From M55B154 sp964486725 (GTDB lineage: Bacteria; Spirochaetota; UBA4802; UB4802): a stretch of 16,060 nt of DNA. Shown here piece by piece: positions 1 to 6,952 of the stretch (position 1 is its first letter; each line of letters begins with the position of its first letter). The position numbers and the translations under genes are program-made. The stretch spans positions 1 to 16,060 of the forward strand of contig CAZAOK010000089.1 of the NCBI GenBank assembly GCA_964486725.1, given 5' to 3'. The notes under the pieces are model-generated. The model was not told the origin of the DNA and made no database searches. It saw only the letters and a program-made list of their open reading frames with translations.

Positions 1-4
1 ACTG

Positions 5-35
5 GTAACTCCGATGTACATCGTACCGTTTTTTC
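5..35 (+). terminator. Possible terminator of an upstream gene
   Basis: GGTA at 5-8 can pair with TACC at 24-27 around the 12-bp palindrome CGATGTACATCG at 12-23, and a run of seven Ts follows at 29-35. The stem contains a 4-nt bulge and the inner palindrome can only close with a tight GTAC loop, so this is a weak terminator at best. The gene it would end lies outside the window. Confidence 0.25.
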
Positions 36-77
36 TGCTGGCTAAGATATATACAAAATACTGCATGTTGTTTACTC

Positions 78-104
78 CTGGATTCCCGCCTTCGCGGGAA
101 TGAC
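78..104. repeat. REP-like palindromic repeat
   Basis: ATTCCCGC at 82-89 and GCGGGAAT at 94-101 form a perfect 8-bp stem around a CTTC loop, flanked by CTGG and GAC. From memory this motif is a widely dispersed intergenic palindrome in many bacterial genomes and MAGs. The rest of 1-235 shows no gene. A short CCTCTGTGGT motif at 120-129 is the reverse complement of ACCACAGAGG at 15835-15844, a second dispersed family. Confidence 0.75.
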
Positions 105-235
105 ATTTACACCTCTGAACCTCTGTGGTTGCCCAAATTGTACAGGTGAGAAAAATTGTTCTTGCCTGAAGAGGAATAATGAAGCATATGTGAATAGTAA
201 ACTGAAATAAAAATGCTTGGATAATGAGATAAAGA

Positions 236-1363
236 GTGCCGGGTACTTATATAAATACCAGATGGCGTAAAGCAGCAGAACACATTGTATTGGGGATTCG
301 AATACGGGCTGCGCTCAGGGTGCTGATGCTGATAAGTATTCTTTGTGTTGTGCCCGCAGCCGGGTTTGGAGAGGCCATACAAAAGGGTGACATGCTTTTT
401 ACTCCCCATGCGGGGTACAGTAATGTGCGGGGCATATACGAGGAGCAGTTGAATGACGGGCAGGTGGTTGGGCTGTCTTTCAGGTATCTCGTGCATGATA
501 TAGTGTTTTTGGGTGCCGGGATCAATTATTCCAGCTGGAACCTGCGGTATAGTGAAGAGTCATCCATGCGGTCGTATGGACTGTATGGGGGCGGCGGGTT
601 GATGAAAGGGGTATCAATTTTTTCGTATACCGCCTATCCTTACGGCGGGTTGTTTTATAAAGAATCTTTTCTCAGGCTTGAAACAGACAGGCTGGGCGAA
701 AAAAAACGGACATATAAACCAGGGGTACTGTTGAGGGCAGGTGTTGAATTTCCCGTAGTGGAGATGGTGTCAGTTCAGATGGCGGGAGAATATTCTATAC
801 TGTCACTTTCTGACAGGTCATTTGCAACCAGCCAGTGGACTTTTGGGGTAACATATAACCCGGGTGCCTTCACAAGGTGGAGAGAAAGCAAAAGGGAGCT
901 GGACGAGGGTAAACTGGAGATGTACATGACCCGGGGTATAAAACAGTTTGAAACGGGTGAAATTGATTCTGCCGAGGGATATTTTTCAATGGTTTTATCA
1001 CTTGAAAAAGATCATACTGAAGCAGAAGACTATATGCGCCGGATTTCGAAGATCAAGTCTACATACCGGCAGGCAAAAGACCTGGCATCAGATGAGCAGT
1101 ATTACCAGGCCATTTCCCTTCTGAGTTCTATCAGGGATAATCACAATGATGCCCGTGCCCTGATTAAGGATATCCGGGAAAAGGTGGCTGAAGATGTGCC
1201 CGGCCTCGTGGAAGAAGGTATTGCCGCCTACAGGCGGAAAAACTATGAGAAATGTATTACTATCATGGATCGGGTGCTGGTATTTGACCCTGATAACAGG
1301 ATGGCCAAAATATATTACACACGGGCCCTGAAAAGAAAAGAAGCACTTGAAAAACTTAGATAA
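236..1363 (+). CDS. Outer-membrane beta-barrel protein with C-terminal TPR repeats
   Basis: An exported envelope protein. With the GTG start at 236 it has 375 residues, and a hydrophobic segment (LMLISILCVVPAAGFGEA, residues about 30-46) looks like a signal peptide cleaved near AGFG/EA. The 29-residue n-region is unusually long, so a later start (for example GTG at 320) is possible. Residues about 48-215 alternate polar and aromatic or small residues in short beta-strand-like stretches rich in G and Y, ending WTFGVTYNP, which fits an eight-strand or similar small barrel. Residues about 222-375 are helical TPR-like repeats (for example GIKQFETGEIDSAEGYF and GIAAYRRKNYEKC), presumably periplasmic. 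The sensor kinase gene follows after 9 nt, so the two are probably co-transcribed and this protein may be an envelope partner of the kinase. No specific ligand can be read from the sequence. The barrel-plus-TPR reading is moderately sure; the start is uncertain. Confidence 0.75.
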   Translation: MPGTYINTRWRKAAEHIVLGIRIRAALRVLMLISILCVVPAAGFGEAIQKGDMLFTPHAGYSNVRGIYEEQLNDGQVVGLSFRYLVHDIVFLGAGINYSSWNLRYSEESSMRSYGLYGGGGLMKGVSIFSYTAYPYGGLFYKESFLRLETDRLGEKKRTYKPGVLLRAGVEFPVVEMVSVQMAGEYSILSLSDRSFATSQWTFGVTYNPGAFTRWRESKRELDEGKLEMYMTRGIKQFETGEIDSAEGYFSMVLSLEKDHTEAEDYMRRISKIKSTYRQAKDLASDEQYYQAISLLSSIRDNHNDARALIKDIREKVAEDVPGLVEEGIAAYRRKNYEKCITIMDRVLVFDPDNRMAKIYYTRALKRKEALEKLR

Positions 1364-1372
1364 CGTGGTGCA

Positions 1373-4132
1373 ATGAATTTAAGATCAAAATTAATAATTG
1401 CCTGTATTATTATCACACTGGTGTCCTCTCTGCCATTGTCATTTTTTATTTTCAGTTATCAAAAAAACCAGGAAATCAACCGGCTCATAACGGAGGGTAA
1501 ACTGAACTCTTCGGTTATGGCGCAGTCGGTAGTAAATGTTCTGATGATGAACGGCGGTGATGTGCTTGCTTCATCGGTGGACGCCAATGACATGATATCC
1601 ATGTTCAAGCCCCTGTCGGATCGTGGTTTCAGATATGCCGAGGCGGTGATGCTGTCCTCCAATCCACAAATAAATGGGAGAATACTGGTACGGTTAACCC
1701 CGGATGATTCTCCGGAAAATATCCCGGTAAGGGATGGCTTTATCGATGAGAATGAACTTCTGAGAATGAAAAGTTCCACTGGTTTTTCAGAGATGACACC
1801 GCAGAGCAGCAGCAAAACCTATTACGAATTCATCGCGGCAGGTGTTCCCCATGGAGAGAAACCGGTATGCCTGGCCCGGATGCTGTATTCAAAGTCAGCG
1901 GTTCTTGAACCGCTGGTTCTGCTTCAAAATTTCATTATTATCGCAACTTTCACGGCAATCGCCCTTGCCATCGTTGTGGGTCTTTTCCTCAGCAGGCAGA
2001 TTTCATGGCCGGTAAGAAGGCTGATAGATGGTGTGTCCCAGTTTGAAAAAGGTGAGCTTGGTTACCGTATCAATGTCGATTCTGAAGATGAACTGGGTCG
2101 GCTGGGTCAGTCTTTTAATGAAATGGCTGATGCGCTGAACAGGCACATCAGCGATCTTGAGGCGGCAAACAGGGAACTTGAACGAACAGACAGGCTGAAA
2201 GATGAATTTCTCGCCAACACTTCACATGAGTTAAAGACACCATTAAACGGCATAATCGGTCTTGCCGAGTCATTGCTTGCCGGTGCCGTGGGAGAGATTA
2301 CCCCCGGGATGGCGGAAAATCTCAGGTTGATCGTGCATAGCGGCAGCCGCCTTGAAAACATGGTAAACGAGATACTGGATTTTTCACGTTTGAAACATAA
2401 CGAGATCTCACTGGAATGCAGGCATATTGATGCCCACGTTATCGCGGGTGTTATTATGTCTGTATTGAGTCCCCTGGCAGATAAGAAAGGTATTGAACTG
2501 GTAAACGAGGTGCCCGAAGGATGGGTAATCTGTGCAGACGAGGCACGGGTACAGCAGATTTTTTATAACATTGTGGGCAATGCCATAAAGTTTACCGAAA
2601 AGGGGAAAGTTATCGTTACTGCCGAAGCTAGTGCCGGTAATAACGGCGAAATAGTTTTCAGGGTAATAGATACGGGTGAAGGTATCGCGGATGAATATAT
2701 TTCCCATGTGTTTGAGCCATTCGTGCAGGGTGACGGCTCAATAACCAGGCGGTATGGGGGTGCCGGGCTGGGACTTGCCATTACCAGGAGACTGGTGGAG
2801 CTGCATGAGGGTCATATCACTATTGAATCTAATGAGAATGGCGGGACAACGGTGACTTTCACCCTGCCCGCTGGTAATATAGAGAAAACCGTGGATACGA
2901 TGGAGATAATCCCCCGCTATGGTAAAGAATTACAGCAGGGTGTGTCCGGCCCCGACATGAATGTTATGAAAGTGCGGGATATGGCAGGTGGTGAAGAGTT
3001 AACTGACGCGGAAATTTGCGTGGTGGATGATGATCCTGTGAACCTGCAGGTGGTAACCAATCAATTACAGATCGCGGGATACCGGGTGACGGTGTTTCGT
3101 GACGCGGCGGATTTTCTTGGAAAGATGGAACTGGGGTATGAACCTGATCTTCTTCTCCTTGACGTAATGATGCCGGGTATTTCCGGGTATGATGTGTGCA
3201 GAAAGATCAGGGAAAAATACTCACATTACCAGGTGCCGGTTATACTTTTAACAGCGAAGAATGCACCCTCTGATCTGCTTATCGGGTTTCAACTGGGGGC
3301 CAACGATTATATCTCCAAACCCTTTGACCGGCAGGAGCTACTGGCGCGGCTGGAAAACCTTATCGCCCTGAAAAAAGCCGCCGCTGCACACAACCGTTTT
3401 ATGCTGTTGCAGCATGATCTCACCATCGCCATGCGTATTCAGCAGTCAATTCTGCCAGAGAGTCTTCCGGATATGGAGGGGATACGATGTGCCGTGCGCT
3501 ATGTCCCCATGGAGATTATAGGGGGGGATTATTATGATTTTCATATAGCCCAACCCGGTAAATTGAGTGCCTTTATCGCCGACGTGTCCGGTCACGGTGT
3601 GCCTGCCGCCATTATAAGTGCCATGGTGAAAATAGCCTTCGCCGAAAACCGTGAGTATGTATCTGAACCACACGGCCTTATGGAAATAATGAATGCAACC
3701 CTGAGCCGGTATTCGTACGAACAGTATGTCACTGCCGGATGTTTCTACCTGGATATTGATGCCATGCAGATCCACGTGGCAAACGCGGGGCACTGGCCCC
3801 TGCTGATCTGGCGGGGCTGTGAAAAGAAGATCATCAGTGTTGAAGCGAAGGGCAGGGTGATAGGGTATTTCCCCCAACAGGAGTTCAGCAAAACAGTGCT
3901 TTCTGTTCTTCCCGGTGACCGTATTATTTTGTACACTGATGGGATTCTTGAGTGCAGAAACGAGGATGACGAGATGTTCTCAGAAGAAAGGATGTTCCGC
4001 TATATTGAAGAGGGACATGACATGACCCCCGATGAATTTGCCGACAGCATGATCACCAGCCTGCAGCAGTGGAGCGGAATGGAAGATTCATTCGATGATG
4101 ATGTGACCCTGGTGGTGGTTGACGTAGTATAG
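1373..4132 (+). CDS. Hybrid sensor histidine kinase / receiver / PP2C (SpoIIE-type) phosphatase
   Basis: A 919-residue membrane signalling protein. Domains in order: TM1 (about 7-28), a periplasmic sensor region (about 29-182), TM2 (about 184-206), HAMP (about 205-258), a HisKA dimerisation domain with phospho-accepting His285 in SHELKTPLNG, a HATPase domain (about 390-505) with N-box NIVGNAIKF, G1 DTGEGI and G2 GGAGLGLA, a receiver domain (about 548-665) with acidic DDD, phospho-acceptor Asp597 in LLLLDVMMP and the SKPF lysine, then a PP2C/SpoIIE phosphatase (about 690-919). The phosphatase keeps its metal-binding acidic residues: Asp719 in GGDYYDF, Asp737 in DVSGHG and the final SFDDDVT. 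All catalytic residues I looked for are present. By family knowledge the output is dephosphorylation of an anti-sigma-factor antagonist (RsbU/SpoIIE type) gated by an intramolecular phosphorelay; no antagonist or anti-sigma gene lies in the window. It follows the barrel/TPR gene by 9 nt with a weak ribosome-binding site, suggesting translational coupling. Confidence 0.95.
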   Translation: MNLRSKLIIACIIITLVSSLPLSFFIFSYQKNQEINRLITEGKLNSSVMAQSVVNVLMMNGGDVLASSVDANDMISMFKPLSDRGFRYAEAVMLSSNPQINGRILVRLTPDDSPENIPVRDGFIDENELLRMKSSTGFSEMTPQSSSKTYYEFIAAGVPHGEKPVCLARMLYSKSAVLEPLVLLQNFIIIATFTAIALAIVVGLFLSRQISWPVRRLIDGVSQFEKGELGYRINVDSEDELGRLGQSFNEMADALNRHISDLEAANRELERTDRLKDEFLANTSHELKTPLNGIIGLAESLLAGAVGEITPGMAENLRLIVHSGSRLENMVNEILDFSRLKHNEISLECRHIDAHVIAGVIMSVLSPLADKKGIELVNEVPEGWVICADEARVQQIFYNIVGNAIKFTEKGKVIVTAEASAGNNGEIVFRVIDTGEGIADEYISHVFEPFVQGDGSITRRYGGAGLGLAITRRLVELHEGHITIESNENGGTTVTFTLPAGNIEKTVDTMEIIPRYGKELQQGVSGPDMNVMKVRDMAGGEELTDAEICVVDDDPVNLQVVTNQLQIAGYRVTVFRDAADFLGKMELGYEPDLLLLDVMMPGISGYDVCRKIREKYSHYQVPVILLTAKNAPSDLLIGFQLGANDYISKPFDRQELLARLENLIALKKAAAAHNRFMLLQHDLTIAMRIQQSILPESLPDMEGIRCAVRYVPMEIIGGDYYDFHIAQPGKLSAFIADVSGHGVPAAIISAMVKIAFAENREYVSEPHGLMEIMNATLSRYSYEQYVTAGCFYLDIDAMQIHVANAGHWPLLIWRGCEKKIISVEAKGRVIGYFPQQEFSKTVLSVLPGDRIILYTDGILECRNEDDEMFSEERMFRYIEEGHDMTPDEFADSMITSLQQWSGMEDSFDDDVTLVVVDVV

Positions 4133-4175
4133 AAAAAGATCATTTCCTGTAACCGGCTTTTCCCTCCTAAATTTC

Positions 4176-4222
4176 TTGACTTTGTGTCATACAATAGTAC
4201 ATAATAGCGACTGGTCATACCA
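4176..4222 (+). promoter_or_regulatory. Promoter with FadR-type operator upstream of the sulfatase unit
   Basis: TTGACT at 4176-4181 and CATAAT at 4200-4205 are separated by 18 bp and make a reasonable sigma-70-type promoter. Immediately downstream, where transcription would begin, lies TGGTCATACCA at 4212-4222, an exact TGGT-N3-ACCA dyad. Published FadR-family operators follow TNGTNNNACNA, so a repressor bound here would block the start site. The same 11-bp form recurs in the promoter of the FadR-type gene at 6211. The alternative -10 TACAAT at 4190 is only 8 bp from the -35 and was not used. Confidence 0.6.
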
Positions 4223-4251
4223 CCTGCCGCCATAATTCTCTGTGGGCAGGT
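4222..4251 (+). promoter_or_regulatory. Hairpin in the mRNA leader
   Basis: ACCTGCC at 4222-4228 pairs perfectly with GGCAGGT at 4245-4251 across a 16-nt loop, followed by the T-rich ATGTTTCTTATG. It lies in the roughly 70-nt leader between the predicted start site and the ATG at 4284. It could be a weak attenuator or an mRNA-stabilising hairpin. The U-tract is too broken for a confident terminator. Confidence 0.3.
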
Positions 4252-4283
4252 ATGTTTCTTATGTAAAAAAATGAGGAGGGGGC

Positions 4284-4685
4284 ATGGAACAGTTATCCAG
4301 GATTAAAAGGGTGGGTATCCCCGCCGGCATAGTGCTGGTTGCCATGCTGGTATCCATCAATACGTATGATCTATCCAGGAGCATACCNNNNNNNNNNNNN
4401 NNNNNNNNNNNNNNNNNNNNNNNNNNNNNNNNNNNNNNNNNNNNNNNNNNNNNNNNNNNNNNNNNNNNNNNNNNNNNNNNNNNNNNNCTCATGTGCATGG
4501 GTATATCAGAGATTATTTGTGACAGGGTGATGATTAGGAGAACTGGTGACTTGTCTTTAAGAAGCAGGTGGACAGGTCTTGTGCTGTTTACCGCGGGGCT
4601 TTTTTTCACCGTGGTGTTTCTGTGGAACGGGGGGCACACCTATTATTACTATTACATGGACCTGTATACCATGCTGTTTTCGTAG
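4284..4685 (+). CDS. Small membrane protein interrupted by an assembly gap
   Basis: The start is well supported: ATG at 4284 follows the strong ribosome-binding site GAGGAGGGGG. The readable N-terminal part (about 34 residues) holds a basic segment and a hydrophobic helix (GIPAGIVLVAMLVSI). After the gap an open frame runs from 4488 to 4685 with a hydrophobic C-terminal helix (LVLFTAGLFFTVVFLW) and a tyrosine-rich tail (YYYYY). The two halves are in the same frame only if the gap really has 100 nt, and 100 Ns is the conventional placeholder for unknown size. They could be one short multi-pass protein, a longer protein, or two genes. I do not recognise the family. The sulfatase start follows 42 nt downstream, so it probably shares the FadR-operator promoter and may be a membrane partner of that unit. 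Confidence 0.5.
   Translation: MEQLSRIKRVGIPAGIVLVAMLVSINTYDLSRSIXXXXXXXXXXXXXXXXXXXXXXXXXXXXXXXXXXLMCMGISEIICDRVMIRRTGDLSLRSRWTGLVLFTAGLFFTVVFLWNGGHTYYYYYMDLYTMLFS
4388..4487. other. Assembly gap of 100 N
   Basis: Exactly 100 undetermined bases, the usual scaffold-gap placeholder, so the true length is unknown. It lies inside the small membrane-protein gene. Anything, including additional genes or a repeat that broke the assembly, could be missing here. Confidence 0.98.
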
Positions 4686-4727
4686 GCAGCGGTATACCTT
4701 GTGAATATTGACAGGAGAAGCAACCCT

Positions 4728-6143
4728 ATGAAAAAGAACAATACGCCATTATATAATAAAAATATCAGCAGAAGAGAGATGCTTAAAGTAGCGGGAGGTG
4801 CCGCCCTAGCCGGTATGCTTGGTACAACACTTTCAGGAAAATTACTGGCAAAGACGAAGAGGCCCAACATCGTCTTCATTCTTACAGACGATCATCGATG
4901 GGATGCCTTCAGTTGTATGAATCATCCCTTCATTGAAACCCCTAATCTTGACCGTATCGCCAATGAGGGGGTAATGTTTGCTAATTCATTCGTGACCACT
5001 TCGCTGTGCAGCCCGTCCCGGGCAAGTTTTCTTACCGGTCAGTATGCCCATACCCACGGCGTGGTTACCAACCATACCCCCTGGAATAACGAGAACATCA
5101 CCTTCATGGAGATCCTTAAAAAGTACAAATATGATACCGCCTTTATCGGCAAATGGCATATGCCCGGTGAGGGGCTTCCCGAGCTTCGGGGTGTTGATCA
5201 TTTTGTTTCTTTTACGAAAGAGGGGGGACAGGGTGTATATTATGATTGTCCCCTTATGGTGGATGGAAAGGAAGTGGAACGAAAGGGGAAGTATATCACC
5301 GAAGATCTTACCGATTACGCGCTGAAATATATCGATAAAAAAAGGAACAACCCCTTCTGCCTGTACCTGTCTCATAAGGCGGTACATTTCGGTTTTCTGC
5401 CCCCAAAACACCTCGACAGCCTGTACGATGACGTTGATCTGCAGATGCCCCCCGAGTCTGATCCATGGGTTACCATGACCAACAACCATCTGTTCGTAGG
5501 TGCCCCGATGCCCCTTGATATGCTGTACCGGAATTACTGCGAGACAGTGGTGTCGGTTGACCAGCAGGTGGGGCGGGTGCTTCACAAGCTTGAAGAGATG
5601 GGGATACTGGATGACACCATAGTGGTGTACGCGGGTGACAACGGGCATTTCTTTGGTGAGCACGGGCTGTATGATAAGCGGCTGGCCTACGAGGAGTCTA
5701 TCCGTATACCCTTCTTTGTCAGGTATCCCGGCCTTGTGCGTAATGCGGGGCGAAGGGTGGGTGAGATGGTGCTGAATATTGATCTTGCTCCAACCCTGCT
5801 GGACGTTGCTGGCATCCCCGTCCCCCCCTATATGCAGGGGCGAAGTGCTGTTCCACTGCTGAGGAACATGAAAAACCGGTGGCGTTCATCCTTCCTTTAT
5901 GAGCATTTTCCTGTCTTTCCCATCCCCATCCCGGGGATCACGGCGGTGAGAACTGACAGGTATAAATACATAACCTATCAGAATAACGTGCGTCCCCCCG
6001 AGTTGTTTGATTTGAAAACTGACCCGGGTGAGAAGAAGAATATCATCAGGAAGGACAGGGGTAAAAAGCTGCTGCCGGTTCTCAAGAAAAAACTTGAGAG
6101 GGTGAAGGCAAGCACCGGGTACCGTTTTTATACCCGTGGGTGA
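4728..6143 (+). CDS. Tat-exported Cys-type sulfatase
   Basis: Hydrolyses sulfate esters, most likely outside the cytoplasmic membrane. I chose ATG 4728 because AGGAG lies at 4712-4716, although the spacing is a little long; GTG 4701 is the alternative. The protein has 471 residues. Residues 14-20 (SRREMLK) plus the hydrophobic VAGGAALAGML form a twin-arginine signal peptide ending near residue 41. The alkaline-phosphatase-fold sulfatase domain begins at RPNIVFILTDD (Asp54 and Asp55 as metal ligands). Cys94 in LCSPSRASFLTG is the CxPSR cysteine converted to formylglycine. GKWH and GDNGHFFGEHG (Asp304, Asn305) supply further metal and sulfate ligands. Formylglycine installation needs FGE or an anaerobic maturase, neither encoded here, and folded Tat export is compatible with cytoplasmic maturation. 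The substrate cannot be told from sequence; aryl, alkyl and sugar sulfates are all possible. It is probably co-transcribed with the upstream membrane protein from the FadR-operator promoter. Confidence 0.92.
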   Translation: MKKNNTPLYNKNISRREMLKVAGGAALAGMLGTTLSGKLLAKTKRPNIVFILTDDHRWDAFSCMNHPFIETPNLDRIANEGVMFANSFVTTSLCSPSRASFLTGQYAHTHGVVTNHTPWNNENITFMEILKKYKYDTAFIGKWHMPGEGLPELRGVDHFVSFTKEGGQGVYYDCPLMVDGKEVERKGKYITEDLTDYALKYIDKKRNNPFCLYLSHKAVHFGFLPPKHLDSLYDDVDLQMPPESDPWVTMTNNHLFVGAPMPLDMLYRNYCETVVSVDQQVGRVLHKLEEMGILDDTIVVYAGDNGHFFGEHGLYDKRLAYEESIRIPFFVRYPGLVRNAGRRVGEMVLNIDLAPTLLDVAGIPVPPYMQGRSAVPLLRNMKNRWRSSFLYEHFPVFPIPIPGITAVRTDRYKYITYQNNVRPPELFDLKTDPGEKKNIIRKDRGKKLLPVLKKKLERVKASTGYRFYTRG

Positions 6144-6151
6144 TAAAAATA

Positions 6152-6196
6152 TTGACATACACATGGCAACTGGTATACTGGTATTACCAGTTGCCA
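6152..6196 (+). promoter_or_regulatory. Promoter and palindromic operator of the FadR-type regulator
   Basis: TTGACA at 6152-6157 and TATACT at 6174-6179, 16 bp apart, form a near-consensus promoter. A perfect 12-bp inverted repeat, TGGCAACTGGTA at 6164-6175 and TACCAGTTGCCA at 6185-6196, spans the -10. Inside it ACTGGTATTACCAGT at 6177-6191 is a perfect 7-1-7 dyad containing TGGT-N3-ACCA, the FadR-family form. The half-site ACTGGTAT occurs twice in tandem (6169-6176 and 6177-6184), so the operator offers one right-hand arm and two left-hand arms. Binding here would occlude RNA polymerase, implying autorepression of the regulator and the radical-enzyme operon. Confidence 0.85.
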
Positions 6197-6210
6197 AAAG
6201 AGGGAGATAG

Positions 6211-6942
6211 ATGGAAGAACTATTGCAACCGTTAAAAGCAGACAGCCTGAAGGATGTGTTCGTGGAGCGCTTTGAAGAACTTATCCTTTCGGGGAAGATA
6301 TCAATAGGACAGAAGCTGCCTTCAGAAAGGGAGCTTGCACTGCAGCTTGGGGTGAGCCGTCCGGTGGTGCACGAGGGCCTGGTTGACCTGGAGAGCAAGG
6401 GGCTTGTCACCATGAAGTCCAGGGTTGGCACGGTGGTGAACGACTATCGACGGGAGGGGTCACTTACCCTGCTGAATTCCCTTGTGAATTATCACCAGGG
6501 CAGGCTTGAACGGCACATCTTTGACAGCATGCTGCAGATGAGAAACCTGTACGAACTGGAAACCGCCCGGCTGGCAGCCGTTAACAGGGATGATTCGCAT
6601 ATCGAAGAATTTCGGGAGATTCTGCAACAGGAACAAAAGGCCCCCCGGGCGGATATTGAGAATATCGTGATGCTGGATTTCAGGGTGCATCACCTGGTGG
6701 CCCTGGCAAGCGGCAACGTTATTTACCCACTGCTTATGAATTCATTCAGGGAAGTATATACCAATCTTACCGCGCAGTTTTTCAGCGAAGAAGCTGTTGT
6801 GGACGTTGTATTTGCCTATCACCTTCAGTTGTTTGAGGCTATACGGGACAAAAACCCCGCCGAAGCGGAGGGGGTAATGAAAAAGATCATCGATCACGGG
6901 GAAGAACATCTTCGTGCCGTGACCAGCGGGGATGAAAAGTAA
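6211..6942 (+). CDS. FadR/FCD-subfamily GntR transcriptional regulator
   Basis: A 243-residue ligand-responsive DNA-binding protein. Residues about 12-78 are the GntR winged helix-turn-helix (ILSGKISIGQKLPSERELA, VSRPVVHEGLVDLESKGLV, wing near RVGTVV). Residues about 95-238 are the all-helical FCD effector domain, with the acidic and histidine metal ligands expected for this fold: Asp156 and His160 (DxxxH), His204 and His229. FCD regulators usually bind carboxylic or dicarboxylic acids or related metabolites, often with a metal. The start has AGGGAG at 6201-6206. The stop codon overlaps the ribosome-binding site of the glycyl radical enzyme gene, so it is first in that operon. The palindrome in its own promoter is its likely operator, and the matching site at 4212 suggests it also controls the sulfatase unit. 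It is the likely local regulator; the effector is unknown. Confidence 0.93.
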   Translation: MEELLQPLKADSLKDVFVERFEELILSGKISIGQKLPSERELALQLGVSRPVVHEGLVDLESKGLVTMKSRVGTVVNDYRREGSLTLLNSLVNYHQGRLERHIFDSMLQMRNLYELETARLAAVNRDDSHIEEFREILQQEQKAPRADIENIVMLDFRVHHLVALASGNVIYPLLMNSFREVYTNLTAQFFSEEAVVDVVFAYHLQLFEAIRDKNPAEAEGVMKKIIDHGEEHLRAVTSGDEK

Positions 6943-6952
6943 GGAGGCACAC

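Noticed and set aside
107..525. Two minus-strand open frames near the left end
   Set aside because: They overlap the barrel/TPR gene and the repeat region, with no signal, domain or ribosome-binding site.
4190..4195. TACAAT as the -10 box of the sulfatase promoter
   Set aside because: It is only 8 bp from the TTGACT -35 and has no other -35 at a workable distance that I can see.
4986..5663. 225-codon open frame on the minus strand
   Set aside because: It is antisense to the sulfatase, whose catalytic motifs are all intact; the product shows no recognisable domain.
6932..6952. Upstream ATG for the glycyl radical enzyme
   Set aside because: It overlaps the regulator's last codons and lacks a ribosome-binding site, while ATG 6953 has AAGGAGG at good spacing.
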